A stretch of 64,000 bases of DNA from Sporichthya polymorpha DSM 43042 (lineage in GTDB: Bacteria > Actinomycetota > Actinomycetes > Sporichthyales > Sporichthyaceae), in the NCBI RefSeq assembly GCF_000384115.1, contig NZ_KB913029.1, forward strand, positions 3,571,057 to 3,635,056. Reading direction: 5' to 3'. A program made the position numbers and the translations under genes. Below the pieces are notes generated by a model that searched no databases, was not told where the DNA came from, and was given only the letters and a program-made list of their open reading frames with translations. Below, piece by piece: positions 55,074 through 64,000 of the stretch; the stretch's first letter is position 1; each line of letters begins with the position of its first letter.

Positions 55074-57190
55074 AGGCGCTGGTACGGCGTCCAGGAACTC
55101 TTGGCCCCGAGGCTGTCCACCGTCCGCATTCGCCACTCGTAGGGGTGTCCAGAAAGGAGATGGTCTGCGGGCACGGAATACGTTGAAAGCTGGCCCGATG
55201 CTACGACCGAGGATCCGATAATGTCCGAGTCCTCGTTGGGGAGCTCGCTGTTCACGAGGATCTCCCCGGTCAGGGAGTCGCGAACTTCAAACTCGCCGCG
55301 GAGTTCGCCGCTGCCCGAGACCACACCGCTTAGTTCGGGTTCGAGGCCGTCAACTTCGGCGTTCCACGTGGGCGCCAGCCCCGTCGGGGTTCCCGGGGTA
55401 TCGACGACGAAGATGACGTAGCCGTCGGACCAGGCGCTGTAGTGCTGGCCGTCCCAGGCGCGGGCGCGGTAGGCGTAGGTGCCGTCGGGCAGGTCGATGG
55501 GGGGTGTCCAGGCGACTGGGGTGGCGGCGCCGGCGGTGACGGTGACGGTCTTGCTGCCATAGGTGCGGCGCGCAGTTGGGCTCTGAGTGCCGCCGTCCCA
55601 GATCTCGAAGTCCATGCGGACGCTCCCGCCGTCGTCGTCCTTTGCGTTGCCCCACAGCAACGGCCGGGGGACGTTCACGACGGTGGTGTGGGCGCACGTC
55701 TGGCAGGTGCTGACCTTCCGCCCCACCGGCTGGTAGGGGACCTTGTTGTAGGTGATGGACAGACGAGGGACGCGGGTGCCGCCGTAGTCGGCGGAGTGGA
55801 AGCGCTTCCAGGACAGGGAGTCGTTCTCGTTGCCGGCCCTGATCATGAACCCGTAGTTCGGGGTCGCGCCGCTGATCCACTGCTCGACCAGGCTGCGCAG
55901 GCCTTCGTTGTTGAAGTGGATGTAATCGGCCGGGCAGTTCGCGTTGTAGCCGTTGGCATCGGTCACGGACACGAACGGGGTCTGGATGTGCGCCGGCGCC
56001 CCGGAGGTCCAGGTCACGTTGGCCGGTGACCAGGTCTCGTAGATGCGGTGCAGCCCGACCGGGGTCTTGGTGCACGAGGAGGAGTAAGTGTTGTACAGGT
56101 AGAAATCGGCTTCGAGGACCTCGGTGCCGGCGTCCGATCGCAGGTCCGCTACGTGGAACTTGATCAGCGACCGCGCCTTGGTGGAACCGCCGTTGTATGA
56201 CCCGGCCTTGAGCTCGACGCCGCCGTTCTGGTTCGAGTTGAGGTCGTTCTGAATGAGGGTGTCCGAGGACGTGTAGACCACGACGGCGGGGTCGACAATC
56301 AGGGGATAGGTGATGTCCGCGTCGGCCAAGAACGCCGGGTCGGGCTTGAGCACGACCTCGCCGCCGCTGGCCGTTGGGTTCACGGTCATGTCGACCACGG
56401 CCTGCTCGGCCGGTTCACCGCTGGTGGCGCTGATCTCGTCGCCCCACATCATCGGAACCGGCGCCACGGCGACCTTGGCACCGGTGTCGTCCACCACCGC
56501 GAGCCCGCCCTGGGTGGTCTCTTTGACGCTGACCTCGTCGCCGGTCACCGGCAGCCGGAACGTCGGTGCTTCGCCCGGCTCCGGTCGCTCCTTGATGATG
56601 AAGTACTGCTCGAACCCGGTCCGGGTGGCGGTCAGCACGAGATCGACGCCGGGCTGGACCTCGGGGTAGGTCGCGGTGAACCCGTCGATGACCGGTGTCG
56701 GCAGGGTGCCCTTCCAGCCCAGCACGACCTCGCCGCCATCGAGGGAGGCGAGCTTGTGCACGGTGTCCGCGGTCCCCCCGGCCGGGGCGAACTTCAACGA
56801 CTCGGGGTGCGCTTTGGGCGCGATCGTGCCGTCCGGCCGCTGGACCAGGCTGATGTCGACATCGCGCCACTGCCCGGCGGAATCACGGAAGCGGATCGGC
56901 GCGCCGAAGTAGTCAGTTTTCGTCGTGCCGTCCGCGTTGACCCAGGTCGTCGAGGTTTCCGTCCGGTCGGCCAAGCTTTCAACGGGGCCGCCCTGACGCG
57001 CAGCAGCCTCAGCCGCCGCCGCTCGGTCGGCCGCCTCGGTCACCGGCTCACTCACCGGCGACGGCGCCACGATCGTCGTGGCCTCGGCTGGGGACGAGGC
57101 CGAGGACGCCTGCGCCATCGAAGCAAGCAGGGCAGCAGCGGTTAGCACCACCGTCCCAGGCTTGAACAGGCTGGCTTGACGACGCGCCAT
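55074..57190 (-). pseudogene. 5' half of IS-split DNRLRE-NucA/NucB protein gene
   Basis: Encodes the first 705 residues. ATG 57190 follows GAGAGGG and begins a signal peptide (LFKPGTVVLTAAALLASMAQASSA). Residues about 50-300 match the N-terminal domain of the Rhs-partner protein at 33828 (APIRFRDSAGQWRDVDISLV, VQPGVDLVLTATRTGFEQYF). A DNRLRE beta domain follows (DTLIQNDLNSNQNGGVELKA to GGTRVPRLSITYN, about 300-490). Then come fibronectin-III-like modules (PVAWTPPIDLPDGTYAYRAR, GHPYEWRMRTVDS). The frame runs into IS3 sequence after TPYQRL. The intact ancestor would be a secreted protein carrying a DNase tip, without Rhs repeats. Confidence 0.9.
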
Positions 57191-57214
57191 CGATGTCCCT
57201 CTCAGCGGAATCAC

Positions 57215-57642
57215 AACTCAGAGGAAGATCGGCATCGCCTACCCACGCCCTTGAGCCGCTGCCCTGGGCCGAAAGACCCAAATCTGGTCAGGACCAACGG
57301 CCCACCCAAGGCGCCGCGAGGCATGGGGCGGGCACCTCGGACGATCGCCAAGATGGAGAAGGTCCGCGGCTCGGAGGGGGACCTGATGCCCGCACCCTGT
57401 GCCTTGCGGCGCGCCCACTCGCTCGCTCCCGTCTCCAGCGAACGGACCGCCGCATCCACCCATAACTCCGGCTGCCCATGCTGCTCGCCGCCCTCCGCGA
57501 CCGCGGCCACCGTCCGTTCCGGTCTCCGCTGTGCCCGAGCGCAGCCCGACGGCTCACGCATCTTGCTCCAACGAACGGGTCTGCCCCGACACGGTTGACT
57601 CCTTGCCTGTGAGGATGCGTCCTCACCGGAAGGCTGATCACC
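57215..57642. other. Intergenic stretch with no supported gene
   Basis: Only weak overlapping frames. It includes the right copy of the 19-bp repeat and runs into an IS3 remnant. Confidence 0.4.
57558..57576 (+). repeat. 19-bp direct repeat, right copy
   Basis: Identical to 46759-46777; flanking bases differ on both sides. Confidence 0.7.
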
Positions 57643-58335
57643 ATGCCCAAAGCCCTTCCCAACCGAGTTCCGGAACGATGTCGTCGCGGTGGCCCGCAAG
57701 GGCGAGGCCCCGCTGTCCCAGATCGCCAAGGACTTCGGAATCTCCGAGTCCTGCCTGCACCGCTGGCTCAAGCTCGATAACATCGAGACCGGTGTCCGCC
57801 CAGGAACGACCGCCGCGGACTCGGCCGAGCTGCGGGAGCCGAAGAAGGCAACAAGTTGCTCGAGCAGGAGATCCTGCGTCGGGCGGCGGCGTTTTTCGCA
57901 CGTGAGTCGCTCCCAGAATGATGTACCCGCTGGTCCTTGACCTCCGCCGCGGCCGGCATTGCCGTCGCGGTGACCTGCCGGCTGCTGGGCTTCTCCAACA
58001 GGCCTTCTACGCCTGGCGTGCTAACCCGGTCACCGATCGGGAATGGTCTGACGCATCTGATCGAGGCCGCAAGGAACATCCATCACGACGACCCGACCTT
58101 CGGTTATCGGTTCGTCGCCGACGAGCTGCCCGCCCAAGGGCATCAGCGCAGGGGAGCACCGGGCCGCACGGCTCTGCTCGCAGGAGCGGATCTTCTCGCT
58201 GCACTCGGAGAAGCGGAGCTTGAACCGCCGACCCGGGCCGCCGGTGCACGAGGACCTGATGCACCGTCAGTTCAACCCAGAACGGCCCGATGAGGCTTGG
58301 CTGACCGACATCACCGAGCACGCCACCGGCGAGGC
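57643..58335 (+). pseudogene. Frameshifted and truncated IS3-family transposase remnant
   Basis: OrfA part: FPTEFRNDVVAVARKGEAPL, then SQIAKDFGISESCLHRWLKL, needing one base removed near the ATG at 57643. OrfB part: MMYPLVLDL, VAVTCRLLGFS, FYAWRANPVTDREW, HHDDPTFGYRFVADELPA and AWLTDITEHATGE, spread over three frames. It stops near 58335 before the second catalytic Asp, 20 bp from the end of the integrase gene. Dead copy, different from the two intact IS3 elements. Confidence 0.8.
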
Positions 58336-58355
58336 AAGCGTGGGAGCTCTGGGCC

Positions 58356-59528
58356 TTACTGAAGAGCGGCTCTCCTCATTCGCCGGGCAATCTCTTTCGG
58401 TCGGTCTTGAGCGACGCGCTGGTAGGCGAGAGCCATGTTCGGGGTGGTGTGCCCGAGACGGTCTTGGAGTTCGCGCACGGTAGCGCCCGCGAGAGCCGCC
58501 CACGTCGCCCCGATGCCCCGCAGATGATGAAACACCAGATCGTCCCGGCCGATCTTGTGCCGGGCGGTTTCGAATGCCTCCCGGAGTACATCGGCCGAGA
58601 CGTTGGTCGTCGGATCCGTGGCCGAGGGGAAGACCCATCCCTTCCGGCCCGGGGCGCTGTAGCTCTCCAGGTGCTCGCGCAACGTGGGAAGGATGTCCGG
58701 ATCGACGGGGACGGACCGGATGCCGGCCTCGCTCTTGGGCAGCTTCACCTCCCGGCCGGAGCGGGTCCGCCCGACCGAGCGGCGAACGTGGATAACAACC
58801 CAAGGGTCGGGATCCGCGAGGTCGCTCAGGTCGACGTCCGCGCGCTGCAGCCCGATGACCTCCCCAATACGCAGACTCGCCCATACGCCGAGGTCGATGG
58901 CGGCTCGATAGTGCGCGGGCATCGCTTCCCTCAGCGCCTCGATCTCGGCGAGCGTCGCGGTGCTCGGTTCCTTCGCACGCCGGTATTGACTCGCGCCCTT
59001 CACCTTGCAGGGGTTGGCCGGAATCACTTCGTCGGTGACGGCGGTGGCCAGGATCGTCTTCAGCAGGCTGTAGGCGTTCGCGACGGCCCGAGGCTTGCTC
59101 TTGTCCATGCTCCCGTGCCACTCGCGCACGGCGGCGGCCGTTATTTCGGCGAGGGGCACCTCGCCCCAAGACGGCAGCAGGTGCCGATCCAGCAGCGAGC
59201 GGTACAGATCTGCCGTGCGCGCGGCCAGATGCCGATCGGCCAGCCACTTGTCGGCGTAGGTCCCGAAGGTCAGCGCCTTGTTCTCGGCGGCCTCGCGGGC
59301 GGCCCGACGCTCCACCGGGGGCGTCCAGGTACCGGCCTCCAGCGCGGCTCGCTCGCGGGCGATCCAGGCGTCCGCCGCCTTGCGCGTGCTGAATGTGAGG
59401 GGCTGGTCATCAGCGGTGCGGGCGGGATACCGGACGCCGTCCGCGACGACGCGGGCCTGGAACCGCCCCGAGGGCAGCTTCCGGATGCTTCCGCTCGTGC
59501 GGCGCGGGCGGCGCTTCTGCTCGGTCAT
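58356..59528 (-). CDS. int: Tyrosine recombinase, integrase of the island
   Basis: 390 residues. An N-terminal AP2-like arm-binding region (GSIRKLPSGRFQARVVADGV) and a SAM-like core-binding domain (LTFGTYADKWLADRHLAART) precede the catalytic domain: Arg in GVWASLRIGEVIGLQ, Lys in VKLPKSEAGIRSVPV, HHLRGIGATWAALAG (His-x-x-Arg), LGHTTPNMALAYQRVA (His and nucleophile Tyr). All catalytic residues are present. It lies 199 bp from attR with its start facing the attachment site, and should integrate the island into the tRNA-Arg 3' end. ATG 59528 has GGAG 9 nt upstream; a longer frame from 59663 lacks support. Confidence 0.92.
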   Translation of the reverse strand: MTEQKRRPRRTSGSIRKLPSGRFQARVVADGVRYPARTADDQPLTFSTRKAADAWIARERAALEAGTWTPPVERRAAREAAENKALTFGTYADKWLADRHLAARTADLYRSLLDRHLLPSWGEVPLAEITAAAVREWHGSMDKSKPRAVANAYSLLKTILATAVTDEVIPANPCKVKGASQYRRAKEPSTATLAEIEALREAMPAHYRAAIDLGVWASLRIGEVIGLQRADVDLSDLADPDPWVVIHVRRSVGRTRSGREVKLPKSEAGIRSVPVDPDILPTLREHLESYSAPGRKGWVFPSATDPTTNVSADVLREAFETARHKIGRDDLVFHHLRGIGATWAALAGATVRELQDRLGHTTPNMALAYQRVAQDRPKEIARRMRRAALQ

Positions 59529-59726
59529 CCGCGGGGCTCCGTCCCGGCGGCAGGTTGGGGACAGGAGCCATCCTGCCGGGGGTGCCGCGTGCCCTAATTG
59601 TGCCCTAAGCAACGCACTTTGAAGAACCCTGGGTTCGTCGTGGTTCACCGTGCGAATCGGCATCTTGGCTGGTCAGAGGCGGTTTTCTCCCACTTCGGCC
59701 AAGGAGTGTGCTAGCAGCCGAAAGTA

Positions 59727-59751
59727 AGGTTCGAATCCTGCCGGGGGCACA
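59727..59751 (+). repeat. attR: right attachment repeat of the island
   Basis: Exact 25-bp copy of the tRNA-Arg 3' end (compare 21131-21155). It is preceded by unrelated sequence rather than the rest of a tRNA, as expected for the distal att site. Confidence 0.95.
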
Positions 59752-59784
59752 CATCTCTTCCTTGGCGCGGATGCGCCGAACCAC

Positions 59785-60240
59785 CTACCGCCGTGGCCCA
59801 CTGATCGCGCTGATGCTGCTCCGATGGGTGACGGTGGCGCGGCGGACGGCGGGAAAGTCACCGGGGGCGGCCGAGCGGGTGCGGCCGGACCAGAAGTCGA
59901 CGGCTGTACCTCCGGTCTTCGTGTGGCCGATCTCGGTCGCAGCCCGGACGAAGACGCGGACGTTGCGCGGGGTGCGGAACTCACCGCAGCCGTTGCGGTC
60001 GGTGCGCGCCGAGCGCAGCGTCGTCTTCTTCCCGTTCACGACGCGGACGAGGTACACCGGTTCGTCGGCGTACGGGGTCCCGGAGCGCTGCACGCCGTCG
60101 AAGCCGTTGCCCTCCCAGGTGAAGCAGAACGTCACGCGGGAGGCGGCCGAGGCCGGGGGAGCGGCGACGACTGCGAGGCCCCCGATCAGCAGCGCCGCCG
60201 AGGTGGTGGCGACGACGGCGCGATGGTGACGACCAGCCAT
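59785..60240 (-). CDS. Hypothetical secreted protein
   Basis: 151 residues. ATG 60240 follows GGGAGGT by 5 nt. Signal peptide: AVVATTSAALLIGGLAVVAAPPASAAS, cleavage likely after ASA. The mature part is a beta-rich domain of about 120 residues with two Cys (VTFCFTWEG and RNGCGEFRT) likely to form a disulfide, and the block VYLVRVVNGKKTTLRSARTD. It looks like a small extracellular transthyretin- or Ig-like domain but no family is recognised. It is the first chromosomal gene beyond the island. Confidence 0.75.
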   Translation of the reverse strand: MAGRHHRAVVATTSAALLIGGLAVVAAPPASAASRVTFCFTWEGNGFDGVQRSGTPYADEPVYLVRVVNGKKTTLRSARTDRNGCGEFRTPRNVRVFVRAATEIGHTKTGGTAVDFWSGRTRSAAPGDFPAVRRATVTHRSSISAISGPRR

Positions 60241-60347
60241 GAGACCTCCCTTGCCGACCTCCCTCCAGCACACGCGCGGAGACGACCGGCATCAATCAAG
60301 GGCGGGCCAAGCCCGGGCCGGGGGCGCGAGGCGCGGGCCCGGACACG

Positions 60348-60379
60348 CAAAGACCCCCGGTCGAAACCGGGGGTCTTTG
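60348..60379. terminator. Strong hairpin terminator
   Basis: A perfect 14-bp stem CAAAGACCCCCGGT / ACCGGGGGTCTTTG with tetraloop CGAA, 28 nt past the stop of the gene at 60408-60632 on the minus strand. Both strands end the stem in a short T/U run inside CTTTG, so it could work in both directions. Confidence 0.85.
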
Positions 60380-60407
60380 GCGTGAACGACAAACGGCGGG
60401 ACGAACG

Positions 60408-60632
60408 TCAGCTCCCGCAGTAGGAGCCGAGGATGGCCTTGCCGACCGAGTCGATCGGGTACCCGGTGCAGGGCAGCGGGTTCATCGGGGCGGCGTCGGG
60501 GGTGGCGGCCGTGGCGGCCCCACCGGAGACGAGGACTGCGGTGACAGCGGCGCCGGCCGTGAGGGCGGTTCGGGCGGCGAACTTGGCGGTCCGGGTGGGC
60601 TTGCGGTGGCGACCGGGGCTGTTGCTCTGCAT
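60408..60632 (-). CDS. Small secreted protein
   Basis: 74 residues. ATG 60632 follows GGAG by 6 nt. A long basic n-region (SNSPGRHRKPTRTAKFAART) leads to hydrophobic ALTAGAAVTAVLVSGGAATA with cleavage near ATAAT. The mature peptide is only about 25 residues and has two Cys (LPCTGYP, GSYCGS), likely disulfide-bonded. It is followed by a strong terminator, so it is a stand-alone transcript. It may be an exported peptide; no homologue is recognised. Confidence 0.7.
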   Translation of the reverse strand: MQSNSPGRHRKPTRTAKFAARTALTAGAAVTAVLVSGGAATAATPDAAPMNPLPCTGYPIDSVGKAILGSYCGS

Positions 60633-60814
60633 GAGCCACTCCGTGGGAGAGATGTGCGTACGGGGAAACAGGGCCGTGGCGGGGGCGCGACGGTCCTTGC
60701 TGTGGATACTGCCGGGACTGTCCGGGTTTTTCCAGGATGTCCTTGCAGCTTTTCCGCAGAATGCACCGATCTCATAAATCGGGCAAAACGCCCGGACGGG
60801 GGTGCGGCCGTCGA

Positions 60815-60820
60815 TAGTCT
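60815..60820 (+). promoter_or_regulatory. -10 element of leaderless promoter for the response regulator at 60827
   Basis: TAGTCT, then 6 nt, then GTG 60827. Confidence 0.55.
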
Positions 60821-60826
60821 CCGAGA

Positions 60827-61270
60827 GTGCGGACACCCACCCTCCGCGTGCTGGTCGTCGACGACGACGAGCCCGTGCGGCGCCTCATTCGCCTGAACCT
60901 CGAGCTGGAGGGGTTCGAGGTCGAGCAGGCGGCCGACGGTCGGGAGTGCCTGACGATGGTCCGCACGAACCCCCCGGACGTCATCACGCTCGACCTCGTG
61001 ATGCCGGCCATCGACGGGCTGACCGCCGCCGCGCGGCTGCGTGAGGCCGAACACAGTCGGCACATCCCGCTCGTGCTGATCACCGCCGCCGCGACGCCGC
61101 GGGACCGGGTCCGGGCGGACGAGATCGGCATCGACGCCGTCCTGACCAAGCCTTTTGCGCCCCAGGACCTCGTCGCGACGATCCGGCGAGTGGCGGGCGC
61201 CACGGTCCGTCCGCCGCTCCCGGCCGAGCCCGCGCGTAAGTCGGAAGAGCGCACCTCGACGGGCCACTAG
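60827..61270 (+). CDS. Single-domain response regulator
   Basis: 147 residues, receiver only: [20 protein letters not shown] (acidic pocket), [13 protein letters not shown] (phospho-acceptor Asp, about residue 55), [12 protein letters not shown] (switch Thr/Ser) and VLTKPFAP (Lys). A short disordered tail ([19 protein letters not shown]) follows. There is no output domain and no adjacent kinase. GTG 60827 is supported by the leaderless -10. It lies 10 bp before argS, which has its own -10. The partner kinase is unknown. Confidence 0.88.
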   Translation: MRTPTLRVLVVDDDEPVRRLIRLNLELEGFEVEQAADGRECLTMVRTNPPDVITLDLVMPAIDGLTAAARLREAEHSRHIPLVLITAAATPRDRVRADEIGIDAVLTKPFAPQDLVATIRRVAGATVRPPLPAEPARKSEERTSTGH

Positions 61271-61273
61271 GCT
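61268..61273 (+). promoter_or_regulatory. -10 element of leaderless promoter for argS
   Basis: TAGGCT overlaps the stop codon of the response regulator and lies 7 nt before GTG 61281. Confidence 0.5.
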
Positions 61274-61280
61274 TCCGCGG

Positions 61281-62942
61281 GTGACTCCCGCCGAGCTTGC
61301 TGACGCCGTCCAGATCGCCGTGTACACCGCGGTGCAGGCCGGTGAACTCGAGGCTGAGGTCCCCCGGGAGGTCCACGTCGAGCGGACCAAGACCCGGGAG
61401 CACGGGGACTACGCCACCAACGTCGCCATGCAGCTGGCCAAGCCGGCCCGCAAGCCCCCGCGCGAGATCGGCGAGATCCTCGCCAAGCACCTGCGCCGCG
61501 CCTCGGGCATCGAGCGGGTCGAGGTGGCCGGGCCGGGCTTCCTCAACATCACCCTGGACTCGGGCGCCGCCGGCCGCCTCGCGTACCAGATCGTGCTGGC
61601 CGGGACCGCCTACGGCCGGTCCGAGGCCCTGCGCAAGCAGCGGGTCAACCTGGAGTTCGTCTCCGCGAACCCGACCGGTCCGGTGCACCTCGGCCACACC
61701 CGGTGGGCCGCGGTCGGCGACAGCCTGCGCCGGATACTGGAGGCGGCGGGCGCCGACGTCGCGAGCGAGTACTACATCAACGACGCCGGCGTGCAGATGG
61801 AGAAGTTCGCGCAGTCGCTGCTCGCGGCGGCCCGCGGCCTCCCCGCCCCCGAGGACGGCTACGGCGGGCAGTACATCGCCGACATCGCCGCCAAGATCCT
61901 GGAGTCGGCCCCCCACCTGGCCGACGCCCCGGACGCCGAGGCGCTGCCCGAGTTCCGCGAGCGGGGCTACCGGCTGATGCTCGCCGAGATCGCGGCCAGC
62001 CTGGAGAAGTTCGGCGTCCACTACGACGTCTGGTTCTCGGAGCGGAGCCTGCACGAGTCGGGTCGCGTGGACCGGGCGATCGAGACCCTGCGCGAGCAGG
62101 GTCACGTCTACGACCTCGACGGCGCGGTCTGGCTCCGGACCACCGACTTCGGCGACGACAAGGACCGCGTCCTGGTCAAGGCGGACGGGGAGAAGACCTA
62201 CTTCGCCGCCGACGCCGCCTACTACCTCGACAAGCGCGGCCGGGGCTTCGACACCTGCATCTACATGCTCGGCGCGGACCACCACGGCTACATCGGACGC
62301 CTGCAGGCGCTCGCGGCCTGCGCCGGTGACGACCCGGACACCGCGGTGCTCGTCCTGATCGGGCAGCTGGTCAAGCTGCTGCAGGGCGGCCAGGAACTGA
62401 AGATGTCGAAGCGGGCGGGCACGATCGTCACGCTCGACGACCTCGTCGACCTGGTCGGCGTCGACGCGGCGCGGTACACGCTCGCCCGGTCCTCGACCGA
62501 CAGCCAGCTGACGATCGACGTCGAGGAGATCACGCGGCAGGCGCCGGAGAACCCGGTCTACTACGTCCAGTACGTGGCCGCGCGGACCTTCCGGGTCGCC
62601 GCGAACGCCCGGGACCTCGGCATCGACTGGTCGGCGCCGGAGTCCTTCCGGCCGGAGCTGCTCGCCGACGACCGCGAGGCCCGGTTGCTCGCGGTGCTCG
62701 GTGACTTCCCGCGCGTCGTCGCCTCGGCCGCGGAGCTGCGGGAGCCGCACCGGATCGCCCGCTACCTGGAGGAGCTCGCCGGCGTCTACCACCGGTTCTA
62801 CGACGGCTGCCGGATCCTGCCCCGCGGGGAGGAAGAGGTCTCCGACCTGCACAAGGCTCGGCTCTGGCTCAACGACGCCACCCGCACGGTGATCTCGAAC
62901 GGCCTCGCGATGCTCGGCGTCTCCGCCCCGGAGCGGATGTGA
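61281..62942 (+). CDS. argS: Arginyl-tRNA synthetase
   Basis: 553 residues, class I synthetase that charges tRNA-Arg with arginine using ATP. The N-terminal Arg-tRNA-synthetase domain ([21 protein letters not shown]) precedes the catalytic Rossmann fold with the HIGH variant in [23 protein letters not shown], the second motif [33 protein letters not shown], and the KMSKS-like [19 protein letters not shown] anticodon-binding domain ends the protein ([19 protein letters not shown] to [16 protein letters not shown]). Note that the island sits in a tRNA-Arg gene in the same region. It is followed 4 bp later by lysA, the conserved actinobacterial order argS-lysA. Confidence 0.97.
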   Translation: MTPAELADAVQIAVYTAVQAGELEAEVPREVHVERTKTREHGDYATNVAMQLAKPARKPPREIGEILAKHLRRASGIERVEVAGPGFLNITLDSGAAGRLAYQIVLAGTAYGRSEALRKQRVNLEFVSANPTGPVHLGHTRWAAVGDSLRRILEAAGADVASEYYINDAGVQMEKFAQSLLAAARGLPAPEDGYGGQYIADIAAKILESAPHLADAPDAEALPEFRERGYRLMLAEIAASLEKFGVHYDVWFSERSLHESGRVDRAIETLREQGHVYDLDGAVWLRTTDFGDDKDRVLVKADGEKTYFAADAAYYLDKRGRGFDTCIYMLGADHHGYIGRLQALAACAGDDPDTAVLVLIGQLVKLLQGGQELKMSKRAGTIVTLDDLVDLVGVDAARYTLARSSTDSQLTIDVEEITRQAPENPVYYVQYVAARTFRVAANARDLGIDWSAPESFRPELLADDREARLLAVLGDFPRVVASAAELREPHRIARYLEELAGVYHRFYDGCRILPRGEEEVSDLHKARLWLNDATRTVISNGLAMLGVSAPERM

Positions 62943-62946
62943 GCGC

Positions 62947-64000
62947 ATGAGCCGCTCCGCGCACCCCGCGGGGCCGCGCCACGCCGAGGTCCTGCCCACG
63001 GACGGCGTCGGCTCGGCGCCCGCGGACCTCAACGCCCTCGACCCGCTGGTCTGGCCGCAGAACTTCCGCCGCCGGGACGACGGCGTCTGCACGCTCGCCG
63101 GCCTCGACGTCCGCGACCTCGCGGCCGAGTTCGGCACCCCCGCCTATCTGCTGGACGAGGCTGACTTCCGGTCCCGCGCCCGCGCCTACGCCGACTCCTT
63201 CGCCGGCTCCGACGTTTTCTATGCGGGCAAGGCCTTCCTCTGCAGCGCGGTGGCGCGCTGGGTCGCGGAGGAGGGGCTCGGGCTCGACGTGTGCAGCGCC
63301 GGCGAGCTCGCGATCGCGCTGCGCGCCGGGTTCCCGACCGAGCGCATCGCCTTCCACGGCAACAACAAGTCCAGCGCGGAGCTCGCGACCGCGCTCGACG
63401 CCGGGGTCGGCCGGATCGTCGTCGACTCCTTCGCCGAGATCGTCCGCCTGGCCGACCTCGCCCGCGAGCGTGGCGTCCGCGCCCGGGTGCAGGTCCGGGT
63501 GACGGTCGGCGTCGAGGCGCACACGCACGAGTTCATCGCCACCGCGCACGAGGACCAGAAGTTCGGGTTCTCCCTGGCCGGCGGCGCGGCGGCCGAGGCG
63601 GTCCGGCGCATCCTCATGCTCCCCTCGCTGGAGCTGGTCGGGCTGCACTCGCACATCGGCTCGCAGATCTTCGACACCGACGGCTTCGAGGTCGCGGCCT
63701 CCCGGCTCGTCGGGCTGGCCTCGGCGATCCGGGACGAGCACGGCGTCGAACTGCCCGAGCTCGACCTCGGCGGCGGGCTGGGCATCGCCTACACCTCCGA
63801 CGACGACCCGGCCGATGTCTCCGCGATGGCGAAGTCGCTGGTCGCGATCGTCGAGCGGGCCTGCGCGAGCGCCGGCCTCGCGGTGCCGCGGCTGTCGGTC
63901 GAGCCCGGCCGCGCGATCGCCGGCCCGGGCACCGTGACCCTCTACGAGGTCGGGACCGTCAAGCCGGTCGCGGTCGGCAGCGGGGGAGCGACCCGCGCCT
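62947..64000 (+). CDS. lysA: Diaminopimelate decarboxylase (3' end outside window)
   Basis: First 351 codons. A PLP-dependent fold-III decarboxylase that converts meso-diaminopimelate to L-lysine. The PLP-binding Lys lies in [16 protein letters not shown], the substrate/PLP motif in [38 protein letters not shown], the phosphate-binding [16 protein letters not shown] and [16 protein letters not shown], and [12 protein letters not shown]. The actinobacterial N-terminal extension ([17 protein letters not shown]) is present. ATG 62947 comes 4 bp after argS, so both are likely co-transcribed. Truncated by the window end. Confidence 0.97.
   Translation, partial: MSRSAHPAGPRHAEVLPTDGVGSAPADLNALDPLVWPQNFRRRDDGVCTLAGLDVRDLAAEFGTPAYLLDEADFRSRARAYADSFAGSDVFYAGKAFLCSAVARWVAEEGLGLDVCSAGELAIALRAGFPTERIAFHGNNKSSAELATALDAGVGRIVVDSFAEIVRLADLARERGVRARVQVRVTVGVEAHTHEFIATAHEDQKFGFSLAGGAAAEAVRRILMLPSLELVGLHSHIGSQIFDTDGFEVAASRLVGLASAIRDEHGVELPELDLGGGLGIAYTSDDDPADVSAMAKSLVAIVERACASAGLAVPRLSVEPGRAIAGPGTVTLYEVGTVKPVAVGSGGATRA

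Larger units (their letters stand above)
21156..59751. mobile_element. tRNA-Arg-integrated genomic island (decayed ICE or mobilizable element)
   Basis: About 38.6 kb bounded by the 25-bp direct repeats. It carries int next to attR, an excisionase-like gene and a MobF relaxase next to attL, a toxin-rich cargo and many insertion sequences. Joining the ends would place relaxase, xis and int in one direction with attP between xis and int, the arrangement expected of a functional integration module. No intact mating-pair or FtsK/TraB-type transfer gene is seen, so transfer would need a helper. Coding density, G+C and codon use are visibly less uniform than in the flanks. Confidence 0.9.

Noticed and set aside
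60633-60826. Possible riboswitch leader before the small secreted protein gene
   Set aside because: No conserved riboswitch core (for example a ydaO-type motif) could be recognised; the gene has a plain ribosome-binding site.

Overview
The window is high-G+C DNA from an actinobacterium (Actinomycetota). The support is very strong third-position G/C bias, frequent GTG/TTG starts, actinobacterial family content (DnaE2, DUF222/HNH, LLM flavoenzymes, argS followed by lysA) and many apparently leaderless promoters. I cannot assign a genus with confidence.

Left chromosomal arm (1-21.1 kb): the 3' part of dnaE2; two tandem paralogous membrane proteins; a thioesterase and a TetR regulator divergent from a tightly coupled operon (DUF7065-like protein, PEP-utilising swivelling-domain protein, LLM flavin-dependent oxidoreductase, branched-chain-type substrate-binding lipoprotein); a MoxR ATPase/VWA pair; pirin and a small GNAT from one bidirectional promoter; an AidB-like acyl-CoA dehydrogenase; a DUF222/HNH protein with Glu-Pro repeats; a DUF5602-type lipoprotein; and a two-component operon (response regulator, histidine kinase, LuxR-type regulator). 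It ends at tRNA-Arg(CCG).

Genomic island (21.16-59.75 kb, about 38.6 kb): a 25-bp direct repeat of the tRNA-Arg 3' end marks attL (21131-21155) and attR (59727-59751). The left end carries an excisionase-like HTH gene and a MobF/TraA-type relaxase, with a hairpin-rich oriT candidate upstream of the relaxase. The right end carries an intact tyrosine recombinase. In the circular form relaxase, xis, attP and int would lie in one direction. No type IV secretion genes survive except a DUF6112-type remnant broken by an IS21-type end, so the element looks mobilizable or decayed. Its cargo is: (i) an Rhs polymorphic-toxin locus, made of a secreted DNRLRE/LamG protein, a 2289-residue Rhs protein with a GIY-YIG nuclease tip, an Imm26-like immunity protein and, beyond an IS3 copy, an orphan toxin tip with its own overlapping immunity gene; (ii) a DNRLRE protein ending in a NucA/NucB-type DNase domain, split cleanly by an IS3 element; (iii) a compact three-gene operon of a TIR-like (DUF1863/MTH538) protein, a 100-residue protein and a RipA-like membrane protein, a candidate defence system; (iv) several lipoproteins and hypotheticals. 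IS110, two IS3 copies, IS3/IS21/IS256 remnants, a wrecked second integrase and a frameshifted cbrC show repeated insertion and decay.

Right chromosomal arm (59.75-64 kb): two small secreted proteins, one followed by a strong hairpin terminator; a single-domain response regulator; argS; and the 5' part of lysA, which runs off the window. At least eleven genes, in both the chromosome and the island, carry a TANNNT hexamer exactly 6-7 nt before the start codon, the signature of leaderless transcripts; this was used to decide several starts.
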